This document shows positions 55,986 to 63,974 of a stretch of 64,000 bases of DNA, in pieces. Every line of letters starts with the position of its first letter. Within the stretch, counting starts at the first letter, position 1. Below the pieces are notes generated by a model. The model was not told the origin of the DNA. It saw only the letters and a program-made list of their open reading frames with translations, and ran no database searches. Location: assembly GCA_017619535.1 (NCBI GenBank), contig JAFZSD010000004.1:19677-83676 (forward strand), written 5' to 3'. The stretch is from Oscillospiraceae bacterium. Its GTDB lineage: Bacteria > Bacillota > Clostridia > Oscillospirales > Oscillospiraceae. A program made the translations under genes and the position numbers.

Positions 55986-56435
55986 TTACTTGCTCTTGAG
56001 GAGATCGCGGATCTCGGTGAGAAGGAGCTCTTCCTTCGACGGTTCCGGCTCGGGCTCGGGTTCTGCGGCCGCTTCTTCAGCCTTTTTCTTTTCGGCGGCA
56101 GCGCGGGCCTTGTTGAAAGCCTTAACTATAGCGAATACTACGAGCGCGACGATGATGAAATCGATGATCACGCTGAGGAGCGTGCCGAAACCTATCGTCA
56201 CACCGGCGTCGATGACTTCACCGGCTTCATCGTAGACAGCAGGTCTTACTACCCAGTTCAGAGCGTCCGTAAGATTCTGGCCGCCGAAGATAAGGCCGAT
56301 GACCGGCATGATCACGTCGTTCACGAGAGAAGTTGTGATCTTGCCGAAGGCGCCGGCTATGATCACGCCGATCGCCATGTCAAGGACATTGCCCTTGCTT
56401 ATGAATTCCTTGAATTCACTGAAGAACTTTTTCAT
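55986..56435 (-). CDS. mscL: Large-conductance mechanosensitive channel MscL
   Basis: 149 residues from ATG 56435 with GGAG upstream. MKKFFSEFKEFISKGNVLDMAIGVIIAGAF and two transmembrane helices (about 15-45 and 75-100) are typical. The channel opens under hypo-osmotic shock. The C-terminal helix is Glu-Pro rich. Confidence 0.95.
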   Translation of the reverse strand: MKKFFSEFKEFISKGNVLDMAIGVIIAGAFGKITTSLVNDVIMPVIGLIFGGQNLTDALNWVVRPAVYDEAGEVIDAGVTIGFGTLLSVIIDFIIVALVVFAIVKAFNKARAAAEKKKAEEAAAEPEPEPEPSKEELLLTEIRDLLKSK

Positions 56436-56456
56436 GGTGAACACTCCTTATTTAAA

Positions 56457-57743
56457 TTATTTCTTGATTATTTCAATGTTTCCGAGATACTTGCGGAGGA
56501 CCTCCGGTACGACGACGCTGCCGTCAGCGAGCTGATTCTGTTCGACGAGCGCAGGCAGGATACGGCTGGTAGCGAGGCCAGAACCGTTCAGAGTGTGGAC
56601 ATATTCGGTCTTTCCGGTGCTTTCGCGCTTGAAACGCATGGAACCGCGGCGGGCCTGATAGTCACGCGCGTTGGATACGGAGGAGACTTCCTTATAACCG
56701 TTCATCGACGGGATCTGGATCTCTATGTCATATGTCCTGGCCATGGACGCGGAGCAGTCTGCCGCGGCGAGTTTTACAGTACGGAAATGGAAGCCGAGTC
56801 CGCGAACGAGGGCTTCGGCCTTGCCGACGAGTTCCTCGAAGGCTTCGTCTGACTTTTCAGGGAGCGTATACTGGACCATTTCGACCTTGTTGAACTGATG
56901 ACCGCGGACCATTCCGCGCTCATCGGCCCTGTAAGAACCGGCTTCACGGCGGAAACACGGAGTGTAGGAGATATATTTCTTCGGGAGTTCCGCCTCGGAG
57001 AGTATCTCGTCCCGGTGCAGAGATACGAGCGCGGTCTCGGCGGTCGGCAGCATGAAGCGCCGGCGTTCATCCTCGGCGGTCTCGAGCCAGTAAACGTCAT
57101 CCTTGAATTTCGGGAACTGGCCTGCGGTCAGGCCGCATTCGTAACCGAGCATATGCGGTACAAGAACGAGTTCATAGCCGTCGGCAAGGTGTGTATCGAT
57201 AAAATAGTTCAGCAGAGCCCACTCGAGACGTGCACCCATGCCCCTGTAGATCCAGAAACCGCTGCCGGAAAGCTTGGTTCCGCGCGTATAGTCGATAAGA
57301 CCGAGATCGGTGCAGAGCTCGACATGGTTTTTCGGTTCGAAATCGAACTTATGGGGCTCTCCGAAGTAGCGGAGAGGCTCGTTGTTCTCCTTTCCGCCGG
57401 GCTTGAGGTCTGGATCCGGCAGATTCGGGAGTCCGAGGAGCAGCTCATTATATTCGTTTTCAATGTCGCGGAGCGCCGCATCGGCCTCTTTGGCCGCCGC
57501 TTTGAGCTCATTCATGCGGGCAAAAACAGGAGCGGTGTCCTCTCCGGCCTTTTTCATCTGCGGGATCTGCTTCGAGACCTTGTTCTGTTCCGCCTTATAT
57601 GCTTCGGTCTTTGCGATCGTATCCCTGCGGAGACCGTCCAGTTCAAGAATGCGGTCAATGGCGTCTGAACAGTCGACCTCCTTGTAAAGCAGGCGTTTTT
57701 TGATCTCTTCGGGGTTTTCTCTGATAAGCTTGATATCAATCAT
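56457..57743 (-). CDS. serS: Seryl-tRNA synthetase
   Basis: 428 residues, usual length. The N-terminal long coiled-coil arm (about 25-105) binds tRNA-Ser. The class II core has CFRREAGSYRADERGMVRGHQF, motif 3 GLATSRILPALVE and the Ser-binding region. GGAGACG precedes ATG 57743. It lies between the coiled-coil gene and mscL. Confidence 0.97.
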   Translation of the reverse strand: MIDIKLIRENPEEIKKRLLYKEVDCSDAIDRILELDGLRRDTIAKTEAYKAEQNKVSKQIPQMKKAGEDTAPVFARMNELKAAAKEADAALRDIENEYNELLLGLPNLPDPDLKPGGKENNEPLRYFGEPHKFDFEPKNHVELCTDLGLIDYTRGTKLSGSGFWIYRGMGARLEWALLNYFIDTHLADGYELVLVPHMLGYECGLTAGQFPKFKDDVYWLETAEDERRRFMLPTAETALVSLHRDEILSEAELPKKYISYTPCFRREAGSYRADERGMVRGHQFNKVEMVQYTLPEKSDEAFEELVGKAEALVRGLGFHFRTVKLAAADCSASMARTYDIEIQIPSMNGYKEVSSVSNARDYQARRGSMRFKRESTGKTEYVHTLNGSGLATSRILPALVEQNQLADGSVVVPEVLRKYLGNIEIIKK

Positions 57744-57759
57744 CTGAATCGTCTCCGTT

Positions 57760-58242
57760 TCAGTTATTCTCGGAAGTCTCGGTATTTCCGGTCTGTTCGT
57801 TCAGTTCGTTGTATTTTTTCAGCAGCGCTTCGTATTCACTGCGAAGGTTCTTCGTGTCGACGTCGTATTTCTTGGCAGCCTCGTCCAGCTGGGTCTCCAG
57901 AGCATCGATCTCCTGACTGAGCGATTCAGTTTCGGCCGCCAGGCCGTCCATCTGAGACTGCAGATCCGCTTTTTCACCGGTAATGCGCTGATTTTCCTCG
58001 ACGAGTCTCTGGTTTTCCTCCTGCAGTTTGACGATATTCTGCTGAGCCGTCGCGCTCTGTTCATGAAGAGTATCCAGGATACTGCTGTCGCGCTGATGGA
58101 TGAAATATGAAAGAAGTATCAGAACGATGACCGCCACGGCAAGCGCTATGACGTAGCCGATGACAGCGCGGCGCGACCTTTCTGACGTATAGCGGGCAGC
58201 ATCTTCTGTCCCGCTCCGGCGTTTCAGCTTAAAACTACTCAT
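57760..58242 (-). CDS. Single-pass membrane protein with long coiled coil, coupled to parB
   Basis: 160 residues from ATG 58242, overlapping the parB stop (ATGAGTAG), with AAGGAAA upstream. A basic N terminus (about 1-27) is followed by one transmembrane helix (about 29-48), then a coiled coil (about 65-150) rich in Glu, Gln and Leu. It resembles septum or division coiled-coil proteins only in general form. I do not recognise the family. Tight coupling to parB suggests a role near segregation or division. Confidence 0.72.
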   Translation of the reverse strand: MSSFKLKRRSGTEDAARYTSERSRRAVIGYVIALAVAVIVLILLSYFIHQRDSSILDTLHEQSATAQQNIVKLQEENQRLVEENQRITGEKADLQSQMDGLAAETESLSQEIDALETQLDEAAKKYDVDTKNLRSEYEALLKKYNELNEQTGNTETSENN

Positions 58243-59119
58243 TTTCCTTATGCTGCTCCTTACTGAGGGACATTGATGCAAGCGCATCAAGGAGACGCTC
58301 ACGGTCCTCGGCGCCGTAGTATTCGAGTTCTATGCGGCCTTTCCGCTTTCCGTCGGCGATACGCACCTTGCGTCCGAGTTTTTCGGACAGTTCGCGCGCC
58401 GCGGCCGCAGCATAGTCGACAAAAGGAGCGGGAGCGCTCTTTTTTCTGCTGCGGGACGTATTGAGACGCTTTACATACGCTTCAGCTTCACGGACAGACA
58501 TCCCAGTGCGAACGACTTCATCCGCGGCTGCGGAAATATCCAGGTCGTTTTCAAGTGAAAGCAGTGCTCTTGCGGCGCCGGGAGCTATATCTCCGTCCTT
58601 CAGAAGTTTTAAAACGTCTTCCGGAAGCTTCAGGAGACGTAGCGTGTTGGCGACGAGCGGGCGCGATTTGCCCACCGTATCTGCGACATCTTCCTGCGTT
58701 AGGCCGTATTCCGTCATCAGAGTACGGTATCCGGCTGCTTCTTCGACCGGATTGAGACCTTCGCGCTGAAGGTTTTCGACAAGGGCGAGCTCTGTAGCTT
58801 TTCTGTCGTCGGCCTCGATAATACGCGCAGGGATCTCGGTGAGTCCTGCGACGCGTGCCGCCCTCCAGCGGCGTTCGCCTGCGATTATCTGATAACCGTC
58901 GCGTCCAATGCGCCGGACAGTGAGCGGCTGGAGCACGCCGTGCTCAGCTATTGAAGAAGCGAGTTCAGAGATCCCGGCTTCGTCAAAGTATTCACGAGGC
59001 TGATCGTGTCTCGGTTCGACCCGTGATATGGGCAGATATTCAAAATCGTTTTTCCCGGTCTCGACCGCAGCGCTGCCGAACAGCGCTTCCAGGCCTGTGC
59101 CGAGTCCCTTCCCTGCCAT
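58235..59119 (-). CDS. parB: Chromosome partitioning protein ParB (Spo0J type)
   Basis: 294 residues. The CTP-binding motif GERRWRAAR is at 81-89, and the helix-turn-helix (GLTQEDVADTVGKSRPLVANTLRL) is at about 139-163. It binds parS, slides and recruits SMC. It ends in TAG overlapping the next start. It is 26 bp downstream of parA. Confidence 0.97.
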   Translation of the reverse strand: MAGKGLGTGLEALFGSAAVETGKNDFEYLPISRVEPRHDQPREYFDEAGISELASSIAEHGVLQPLTVRRIGRDGYQIIAGERRWRAARVAGLTEIPARIIEADDRKATELALVENLQREGLNPVEEAAGYRTLMTEYGLTQEDVADTVGKSRPLVANTLRLLKLPEDVLKLLKDGDIAPGAARALLSLENDLDISAAADEVVRTGMSVREAEAYVKRLNTSRSRKKSAPAPFVDYAAAAARELSEKLGRKVRIADGKRKGRIELEYYGAEDRERLLDALASMSLSKEQHKENE

Positions 59120-59145
59120 TTTGTCACCTCATTTAGATTCTGAAG

Positions 59146-59907
59146 TCAGATCCGGTTTCTGTTAATAACCTCCCGCGCCAGTTCTGCATATGCTTTTGCT
59201 CCGCGGGACGCGGCGTCATACGCCAGGACCGGCTTTCCGTGGCTCGGCGCTTCCGAAAGGCGCACGTTCCGCGGGATTACGACGTTGTAGACCTTGGTTT
59301 TAAAGTATTTTTTCACTTCTGCAGCGACCTGGGCGGAGAAATTAGTTCGTGAATCGAACATAGTAAGAAGCACGCCTTCTATGTCCAGCGTGGGATTCAG
59401 TCGTTTTTTCACCATCCGTATCGTGGTGAGCAGGTCCGAGAGTCCCTCGAGCGCGTAATACTCGCACTGTACCGGTATAAGCAGCGTATCCGCTGCACAG
59501 AGACCATTGAGAGTGAGCATCTCAAGAGACGGAGGACAGTCGATAAGGATGTAATCGTAGCTGTCGCGCACCTGTGAAAGCGCATCTCGTAGGATAAACT
59601 CCCGGTTTTCGCGCATAACGAGCTCGACGGCGGCTCCTGCAAGGCTCCTGTTGGCCGGAAGGATATCGCCGTAAGGCGTTGCAGCGATGGCGGAAGCAGC
59701 GTCGTCGTCGCCGGAAAGGACGGTATAGATATCATGTTCGAGGGCGTTTTTATTAAGACCCATGCCCGAAGTGGCGTTGCCCTGGGGATCGAGATCGCAT
59801 AGAAGCACCGATTTGCCGGCGTATTTCAGGGCGCAGCAAAGATTGACGCAGGAAGTCGTCTTCCCTACGCCGCCTTTCTGGTTTGCCAATGCGATGATCT
59901 TGCCCAT
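59146..59907 (-). CDS. parA: Chromosome partitioning ATPase ParA (Soj)
   Basis: 253 residues with the deviant Walker A KGGVGKTT at 11-18 and DLDPQGNATSG. It works with ParB in origin segregation and can regulate DnaA. GGGGGCG lies upstream of ATG 59907. Confidence 0.97.
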   Translation of the reverse strand: MGKIIALANQKGGVGKTTSCVNLCCALKYAGKSVLLCDLDPQGNATSGMGLNKNALEHDIYTVLSGDDDAASAIAATPYGDILPANRSLAGAAVELVMRENREFILRDALSQVRDSYDYILIDCPPSLEMLTLNGLCAADTLLIPVQCEYYALEGLSDLLTTIRMVKKRLNPTLDIEGVLLTMFDSRTNFSAQVAAEVKKYFKTKVYNVVIPRNVRLSEAPSHGKPVLAYDAASRGAKAYAELAREVINRNRI

Positions 59908-59934
59908 ATTACGCCCCCAAAATTTGCTGGCTTA

Positions 59935-59962
59935 ATTATAACACTAAGCGGAGTTTTTTCAA
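59935..59962 (-). promoter_or_regulatory. Promoter for parA-parB
   Basis: Minus strand: TTGAAA (59962-59957), a 16-nt spacer, TATAAT (59940-59935). The leader is about 20 nt. The parS site lies 45 bp upstream of the -35. Confidence 0.65.
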
Positions 59963-60006
59963 GTAAAAATGCAAAATACAAAGATCTGCAGGCCGAATCT
60001 GCGGAT

Positions 60007-60022
60007 TGTTTCACGTGAAACA
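60007..60022. promoter_or_regulatory. parS: parS centromere site (copy 2)
   Basis: Exact 16-bp TGTTTCACGTGAAACA, upstream of the parA promoter, so ParB spreading may also influence parAB transcription. Confidence 0.95.
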
Positions 60023-60140
60023 TTTCGCGGAAAAACGAGAGAACCGCACGGATCAGTGCACTATATATTATAATGTATAGAAAAAGCACGCAGGTATATG
60101 GTAATATTTTCCATTTTTTAGACAACTTCCCTGTAATGTT

Positions 60141-60209
60141 CAGACCGGTCAGGCCCGGGGATATCCGGCCGGTGATCCCTTTCGGCGATCGTCGGCTGAT
60201 AGCGGTCTG
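60141..60209 (+). other. GC-rich foldable segment in the parA-rpsT gap
   Basis: CAGACCG (60141-60147) can pair with CGGTCTG (60203-60209), enclosing smaller hairpins (CCGG pairs, GATC pairs). A T-rich stretch follows at 60210-60222. It might be a small RNA or terminator, but no promoter was found for it. Confidence 0.3.
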
Positions 60210-60266
60210 TTATTCGTTTTTCAGATCGGCCGGTGCAAAAAGTGAATGAAAAATGTGAAAAAGCAC

Positions 60267-60295
60267 TTGATTTTTGAATTTGCTGATGTTAAAAT
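60267..60295 (+). promoter_or_regulatory. Promoter for rpsT
   Basis: TTGATT (60267-60272), a 17-nt spacer, TAAAAT (60290-60295), giving a leader of about 55 nt. Confidence 0.6.
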
Positions 60296-60356
60296 TATCA
60301 TCCGCACAGGTATGGAACGTACTTCTGTGACTTTATAGGAGGAGGTGGCTAATAGA

Positions 60357-60623
60357 ATGCCCAATATCAAATCAGCTGAGAAGAGAGTCCTTATCGGCAA
60401 GATGCGCAACGAGCAGAACAAGGCGGAGAAATCCAAGATGAAGACCAACATGAAGAAGTTTGACGCAGCAGTGGCCGGTGGCGACCGCGAAGCAGCCGAG
60501 AGCGCCTATAAAGTTGCTGTCAAGACCGTTGATCATGTGGCTTCCAAGGGGATCATCCACAAGAACAATGCTGCTAACAAGAAGAGCGGCATGGCAGCGC
60601 GTCTCAACGCGATGGATAAATAA
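60357..60623 (+). CDS. rpsT: 30S ribosomal protein S20
   Basis: 88 residues from ATG 60357, beginning MPNIKSAEKRV as S20 proteins do. A GTG at 60345 directly abuts GGAGGAG and would only add four residues; homology favours the ATG. Basic helical protein binding 16S rRNA. A hairpin follows at 60655-60684. Confidence 0.95.
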   Translation: MPNIKSAEKRVLIGKMRNEQNKAEKSKMKTNMKKFDAAVAGGDREAAESAYKVAVKTVDHVASKGIIHKNNAANKKSGMAARLNAMDK

Positions 60624-60654
60624 AATATCAGCCGTTGCTTAACGAATTAAGCGG

Positions 60655-60689
60655 ATGCCCAGATCATATTTGATTTGGGCATCTGTTTG
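60655..60689 (+). terminator. Terminator-like hairpin after rpsT
   Basis: GATGCCCA and ATCA pair with TGAT and TGGGCATC (one G-T pair) around a 4-nt loop. The T-run is weak (TCTGTTTG). Confidence 0.6.
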
Positions 60690-60780
60690 AAAGGCTGGTT
60701 AGCAAAAAGTAATTCCGAGATCCGCATGTAACGAGGTCTTCGGGACAGCATAAATGACCAAAACGAAAGGAAGAAACAAA

Positions 60781-62115
60781 ATGGCAGATTCTAAAGCCCG
60801 TACAGCGGGAAAAGGCGGCAACAAATGGGTTTGCGCCGCTATACCTGCGCTGCTGCTTCACTGCAGTATCGGCACGGTATACTGTTGGGGAACCTTTTCT
60901 AAGGAAATAGGCGAGTACATCTACGGTGTCGGCAACTATACTGCGCATGCAGGAGCGGTCCAGTGGGCGTTCTCGCTGGCCATATTCTTCCTCGGCATGT
61001 CCGCGGCCTTCCTCGGCGACGTAGTTGAGAAAGATATACACAAGTCTTCTCTTATAGCGACCATTTTCTTTACGGTCGGCATGCTCGGAACGGGCGCCGC
61101 GATCCTTCTGAAATCGCTTCCTCTGGTATTCCTGTTCTACGGCTGCATCATGGGTATAGGTCTCGGTACAGGTTATCTGAGCCCCGTCAAGACGCTTATG
61201 CTGTGGTTCCAGGACCGCAAGGGACTGGCGACGGGACTGGCGGTCGCCGGTTTCGGACTGGCCAAGGCCATAGCGACGCCGGTCATGCAGTTCTTCCTCA
61301 CCAAGTTTGACAACAACCCGGCGTATATGTTCTTCATCATGGGCGTCATCTACTTCGTGATGATGTTCATCGGCCATAAGCTTCTCAGAAAGCCTGCCGA
61401 CTGGGTCGAGGTCAAAGGAGAAGGCGGAGGCATCAAAGAGTTCTTCGCAACGCTCGGCAGAAACTTCAAGACGGCGTTTTCCAGCAAGACCTTTATTGGT
61501 ATCTGGATCATGTTCTATATAAACATCACCTGCGGCCTTGCGCTTATCTCTCAGGAAAAGGCGATTTTCAATTCGATCGGACTCAGCCTGACTGTCGCGG
61601 CGACGCTCGGTTCCGTAACTGCCATCGCGAACGCCCTGGGCAGGCTCGGATTCTCTGCCTGGGCGGATACCTTTAAGGACAGAAACACGATCTATAAGCT
61701 GATCTTCATCCTGTCGATCGTCTTTACGGCGGCTGTCGTGCTCACAAACGGCATCGCCAATAAGATCGTGGTCCTCTGCGTTGCGCTTCTCATCATGGTC
61801 AACGCCGGATACGGCGGCGGTTTCTCGAACGTGCCTACGCTTCTTTCGGATCACTTTGGAATGAAGAGCATCTCAGCGGTGCACGGTATGTGCCTGTCCG
61901 CATGGGCTATCGCCGGACTTACGGGCAACCAGCTTGCGACCTATATTGTCAAGCATGTCGGCGAGTTCAAGGATATGACTCTGTCGGACGGAACGGTCGT
62001 TTCCGTAAACACCCAGGGCTATCAGACGGTACTCTACGTTACGCTGGCGCTGTATGTGATCGCGTGCATAGTGTGCTTCGTCATGATCCCCAAGAAGAGC
62101 GAAAACAAGGAATGA
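60781..62115 (+). CDS. OFA-family major facilitator transporter (oxalate/formate antiporter-like)
   Basis: 444 residues from ATG 60781, with AAAGGAAG upstream. About 12 transmembrane helices, GYLSPVKTLMLWFQDRKGLATGLAVAGFGLAK and NALGRLGFSAWAD match the OFA subfamily. Its members move oxalate, formate or other small carboxylates; the substrate cannot be predicted. Two strong hairpins follow. Confidence 0.85.
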   Translation: MADSKARTAGKGGNKWVCAAIPALLLHCSIGTVYCWGTFSKEIGEYIYGVGNYTAHAGAVQWAFSLAIFFLGMSAAFLGDVVEKDIHKSSLIATIFFTVGMLGTGAAILLKSLPLVFLFYGCIMGIGLGTGYLSPVKTLMLWFQDRKGLATGLAVAGFGLAKAIATPVMQFFLTKFDNNPAYMFFIMGVIYFVMMFIGHKLLRKPADWVEVKGEGGGIKEFFATLGRNFKTAFSSKTFIGIWIMFYINITCGLALISQEKAIFNSIGLSLTVAATLGSVTAIANALGRLGFSAWADTFKDRNTIYKLIFILSIVFTAAVVLTNGIANKIVVLCVALLIMVNAGYGGGFSNVPTLLSDHFGMKSISAVHGMCLSAWAIAGLTGNQLATYIVKHVGEFKDMTLSDGTVVSVNTQGYQTVLYVTLALYVIACIVCFVMIPKKSENKE

Positions 62116-62159
62116 TAGGGCCAACGTCGGCCTACAACAGAGTATTATAAGACAGTAAA

Positions 62160-62230
62160 TGTCGGGAGCAGCAAATGGAGCTGCTCCCGACAATGTTAAG
62201 GGGCTGTTTTGCAACAGCCCCGACTTTTTC
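62160..62230 (+). terminator. Double hairpin terminator after the OFA transporter
   Basis: A 13-bp stem (62160-62172 with 62180-62192) is followed by GGGGCTGTT/AACAGCCCC (62200-62221) and then GACTTTTT. The second is a classic terminator and also separates the converging acetyltransferase gene. Confidence 0.85.
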
Positions 62231-62251
62231 GTATTGAATTATTAAAAACGG

Positions 62252-63028
62252 TCAAAGCACGATCCCGAAGTATTCCTTAAGAAGTGAACGCTCTTCTTCG
62301 GACGAGGATATCCGACGTGTTTCGTCGCCTTCAGCCGTCCGCAGCGTGAAAACGTCGTCGGCGATGCGCGCGAATCCGTCCGGACGGCAGATATTCGCCA
62401 TCCGATGGATGACGAAGCCGGAATCGGGCGAAGAACTGCAGAAGTAATTTGCGGGGATGAAGTCGACCTCGTCGACCGGGTCCTGCGAGAACCTGACGGA
62501 CGGGGTCCAGACGCCGTCTTCGAGTCTCAGCAGGTCGAGGGATCTGCCGTCCGCTGGAACGATGCGGAATGTAAGGCCGCGCGCCGTCTGTTTGCTCCCG
62601 TCGAAGGGTACAGCTCCTTCCGGCATGGGACCGCCGAAGCCAACGTCTGCAAAACACCTGTCATCTCCGAAATAAACGGCCGTCGCACGGTGAAGAGGGG
62701 CCGGATGAGCCCGGTCTGCACGCAGGATACGGCAGAGAAGCGGCCGCGCGTCGAATCCCAGTGATCTCAGAAGCGAGCAGAAGAGAGCGTTGAGTTCAAA
62801 ACAGTATCCTCCGCGCCTCCGGGTCACTATCTTGTCGAAAAGATCGGATATTCCGAGAGACGGGATCTTCTTTTCTTCGCACACCGCGTAGTTTTCGAAC
62901 GGCACAGAATCATGATGCGCCACGATAAGCTCCGACAGGCCTTCGGGAGTGATATCAGGCGCGTCCATGCCGAGCCTTTCGAGATACCGTTTCGCATCGG
63001 GCAGCGGTGCGTAAAGCTCCTCATACAT
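62252..63028 (-). CDS. Arylamine N-acetyltransferase
   Basis: 258 residues. The catalytic triad is visible as Cys76 (RGGYCFELN), His113 (PLHRA) and Asp128 (ADVGFGG). It transfers acetyl groups from acetyl-CoA to arylamines or hydrazines. It is 36 bp downstream of the MarR gene and is probably controlled by it. Confidence 0.92.
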   Translation of the reverse strand: MYEELYAPLPDAKRYLERLGMDAPDITPEGLSELIVAHHDSVPFENYAVCEEKKIPSLGISDLFDKIVTRRRGGYCFELNALFCSLLRSLGFDARPLLCRILRADRAHPAPLHRATAVYFGDDRCFADVGFGGPMPEGAVPFDGSKQTARGLTFRIVPADGRSLDLLRLEDGVWTPSVRFSQDPVDEVDFIPANYFCSSSPDSGFVIHRMANICRPDGFARIADDVFTLRTAEGDETRRISSSEEERSLLKEYFGIVL

Positions 63029-63064
63029 TATAATATATCCTTCCGAACCAGAGAATCGTACCGG

Positions 63065-63496
63065 TCATTCTTCCAGAGCTTCGTTGAGCGCCGTAAGCAT
63101 AGCCTCGAATTCGAGGAGTTTCTCCGGCGGATAACGGTCCTCCAAACGCGATACGGCGCTGTAGATCAGTTCGTTGCCCGGCTCTATGTAGCCGTAGAAT
63201 TTGTCCGACAGCTGCAGCCGGGCTTCGCGCCTGTCGTCGTCGGAGGCGACCCTGGTGACATAGCCCTTGGAGACAAGGTTCGAGATCTTGTAGGATGCAT
63301 TGGGCTGGGATATGCCTAGACACTCCGCGAACTGTTTTATAGTGGGGTTTCCGAGCAGATAGATTACGTCAGCAGCATAGGCTTCGGTAGCGGAGAGACT
63401 GCCGCTTCGTTCGCGTATCGCGCCGAAAAGGCTCTTGTATGTAATAAGCCGGAAATTTCTGTATAGTCTGGCGAGATCTTTGTTAAGCGTAGCCAT
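63065..63496 (-). CDS. MarR-family transcriptional regulator
   Basis: 143 residues with a winged helix. TIKQFAECLGISQPNASYKISNLVSKGYV is the HTH part, and DDDRREARLQLSDK is the wing. The start ATG 63496 has AGGAGG upstream. It likely regulates itself and the acetyltransferase gene, through the palindrome at 63584-63599 or another site. The effector is unknown. Confidence 0.9.
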   Translation of the reverse strand: MATLNKDLARLYRNFRLITYKSLFGAIRERSGSLSATEAYAADVIYLLGNPTIKQFAECLGISQPNASYKISNLVSKGYVTRVASDDDRREARLQLSDKFYGYIEPGNELIYSAVSRLEDRYPPEKLLEFEAMLTALNEALEE

Positions 63497-63550
63497 AGCA
63501 GTCCTCCTGTGGCAAATGCCGGATCCGGGTTAGTTAGCATCAACGAATAA

Positions 63551-63580
63551 AGTTTAATGGAAGCAGGTATTTCGTGTCAA
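63551..63580 (-). promoter_or_regulatory. Promoter for marR-acetyltransferase
   Basis: Minus strand: TTGACA (63580-63575), an 18-nt spacer, TAAACT (63556-63551), about 55 nt before the marR start. Confidence 0.6.
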
Positions 63581-63583
63581 GCG

Positions 63584-63599
63584 CGTTATACATATAACG
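63584..63599. promoter_or_regulatory. Palindromic operator candidate upstream of marR promoter
   Basis: CGTTATA-CA-TATAACG, two perfect 7-bp arms, 3 bp upstream of the -35 box of the marR promoter. Size and AT content suit a MarR dimer. Confidence 0.55.
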
Positions 63600-63724
63600 G
63601 GGACGAAATAAGGATTATTGCCCGGAAATTGGACATTTTGGAATGACAATTTCTGGATGACGGGAAGCAAAATAGTCATACTGACGAAACCGCAGGACGG
63701 GCCGAAATTTTTTTATGAAAAGTA

Positions 63725-63753
63725 TTGACATACAAAAAAGACTATGTTACATT
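63725..63753 (+). promoter_or_regulatory. rRNA operon promoter
   Basis: A perfect TTGACA (63725-63730), a 17-nt spacer, TACATT (63748-63753), followed by a leader of about 215 nt. Confidence 0.7.
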
Positions 63754-63974
63754 TAAAGTCCCGCCGACGAAAGACGGTTATGTCAGTGTGCGGTGGAGAG
63801 TGTACCTTGTAAATTAAACAATGTAAGAACAGACGCACCAAGAAAGAGGGACTCTGAGTTGGCCGGCGTGCTTATCCGCACGGACGGCTAACTACAAAAA
63901 TACTTTGAGCAGCTTGGAAAAGCTATTCAATGGATGACAGATTTTAAGCGTACGAAAGTACGGTTAAGATACCA

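Larger units (their letters stand above)
59908..60356. other. Divergent gap between parA and rpsT
   Basis: A 449-bp AT-rich gap. It holds the parA promoter (59935-59962), parS (60007-60022), a near-palindromic AT block around 60061-60080, a foldable GC-rich stretch at 60141-60209 and the rpsT promoter. No protein gene is visible, and no DnaA box was recognised. Confidence 0.65.
63497..63974. other. Gap between marR and 16S rRNA with two promoters and rRNA leader
   Basis: 478 bp without protein genes. It contains the marR promoter and palindrome (63551-63599), a featureless stretch (63600-63724), then the rRNA promoter and a leader of about 215 nt that has a CGTAC-GAAA-GTACG hairpin just before 16S. 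Confidence 0.7.
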
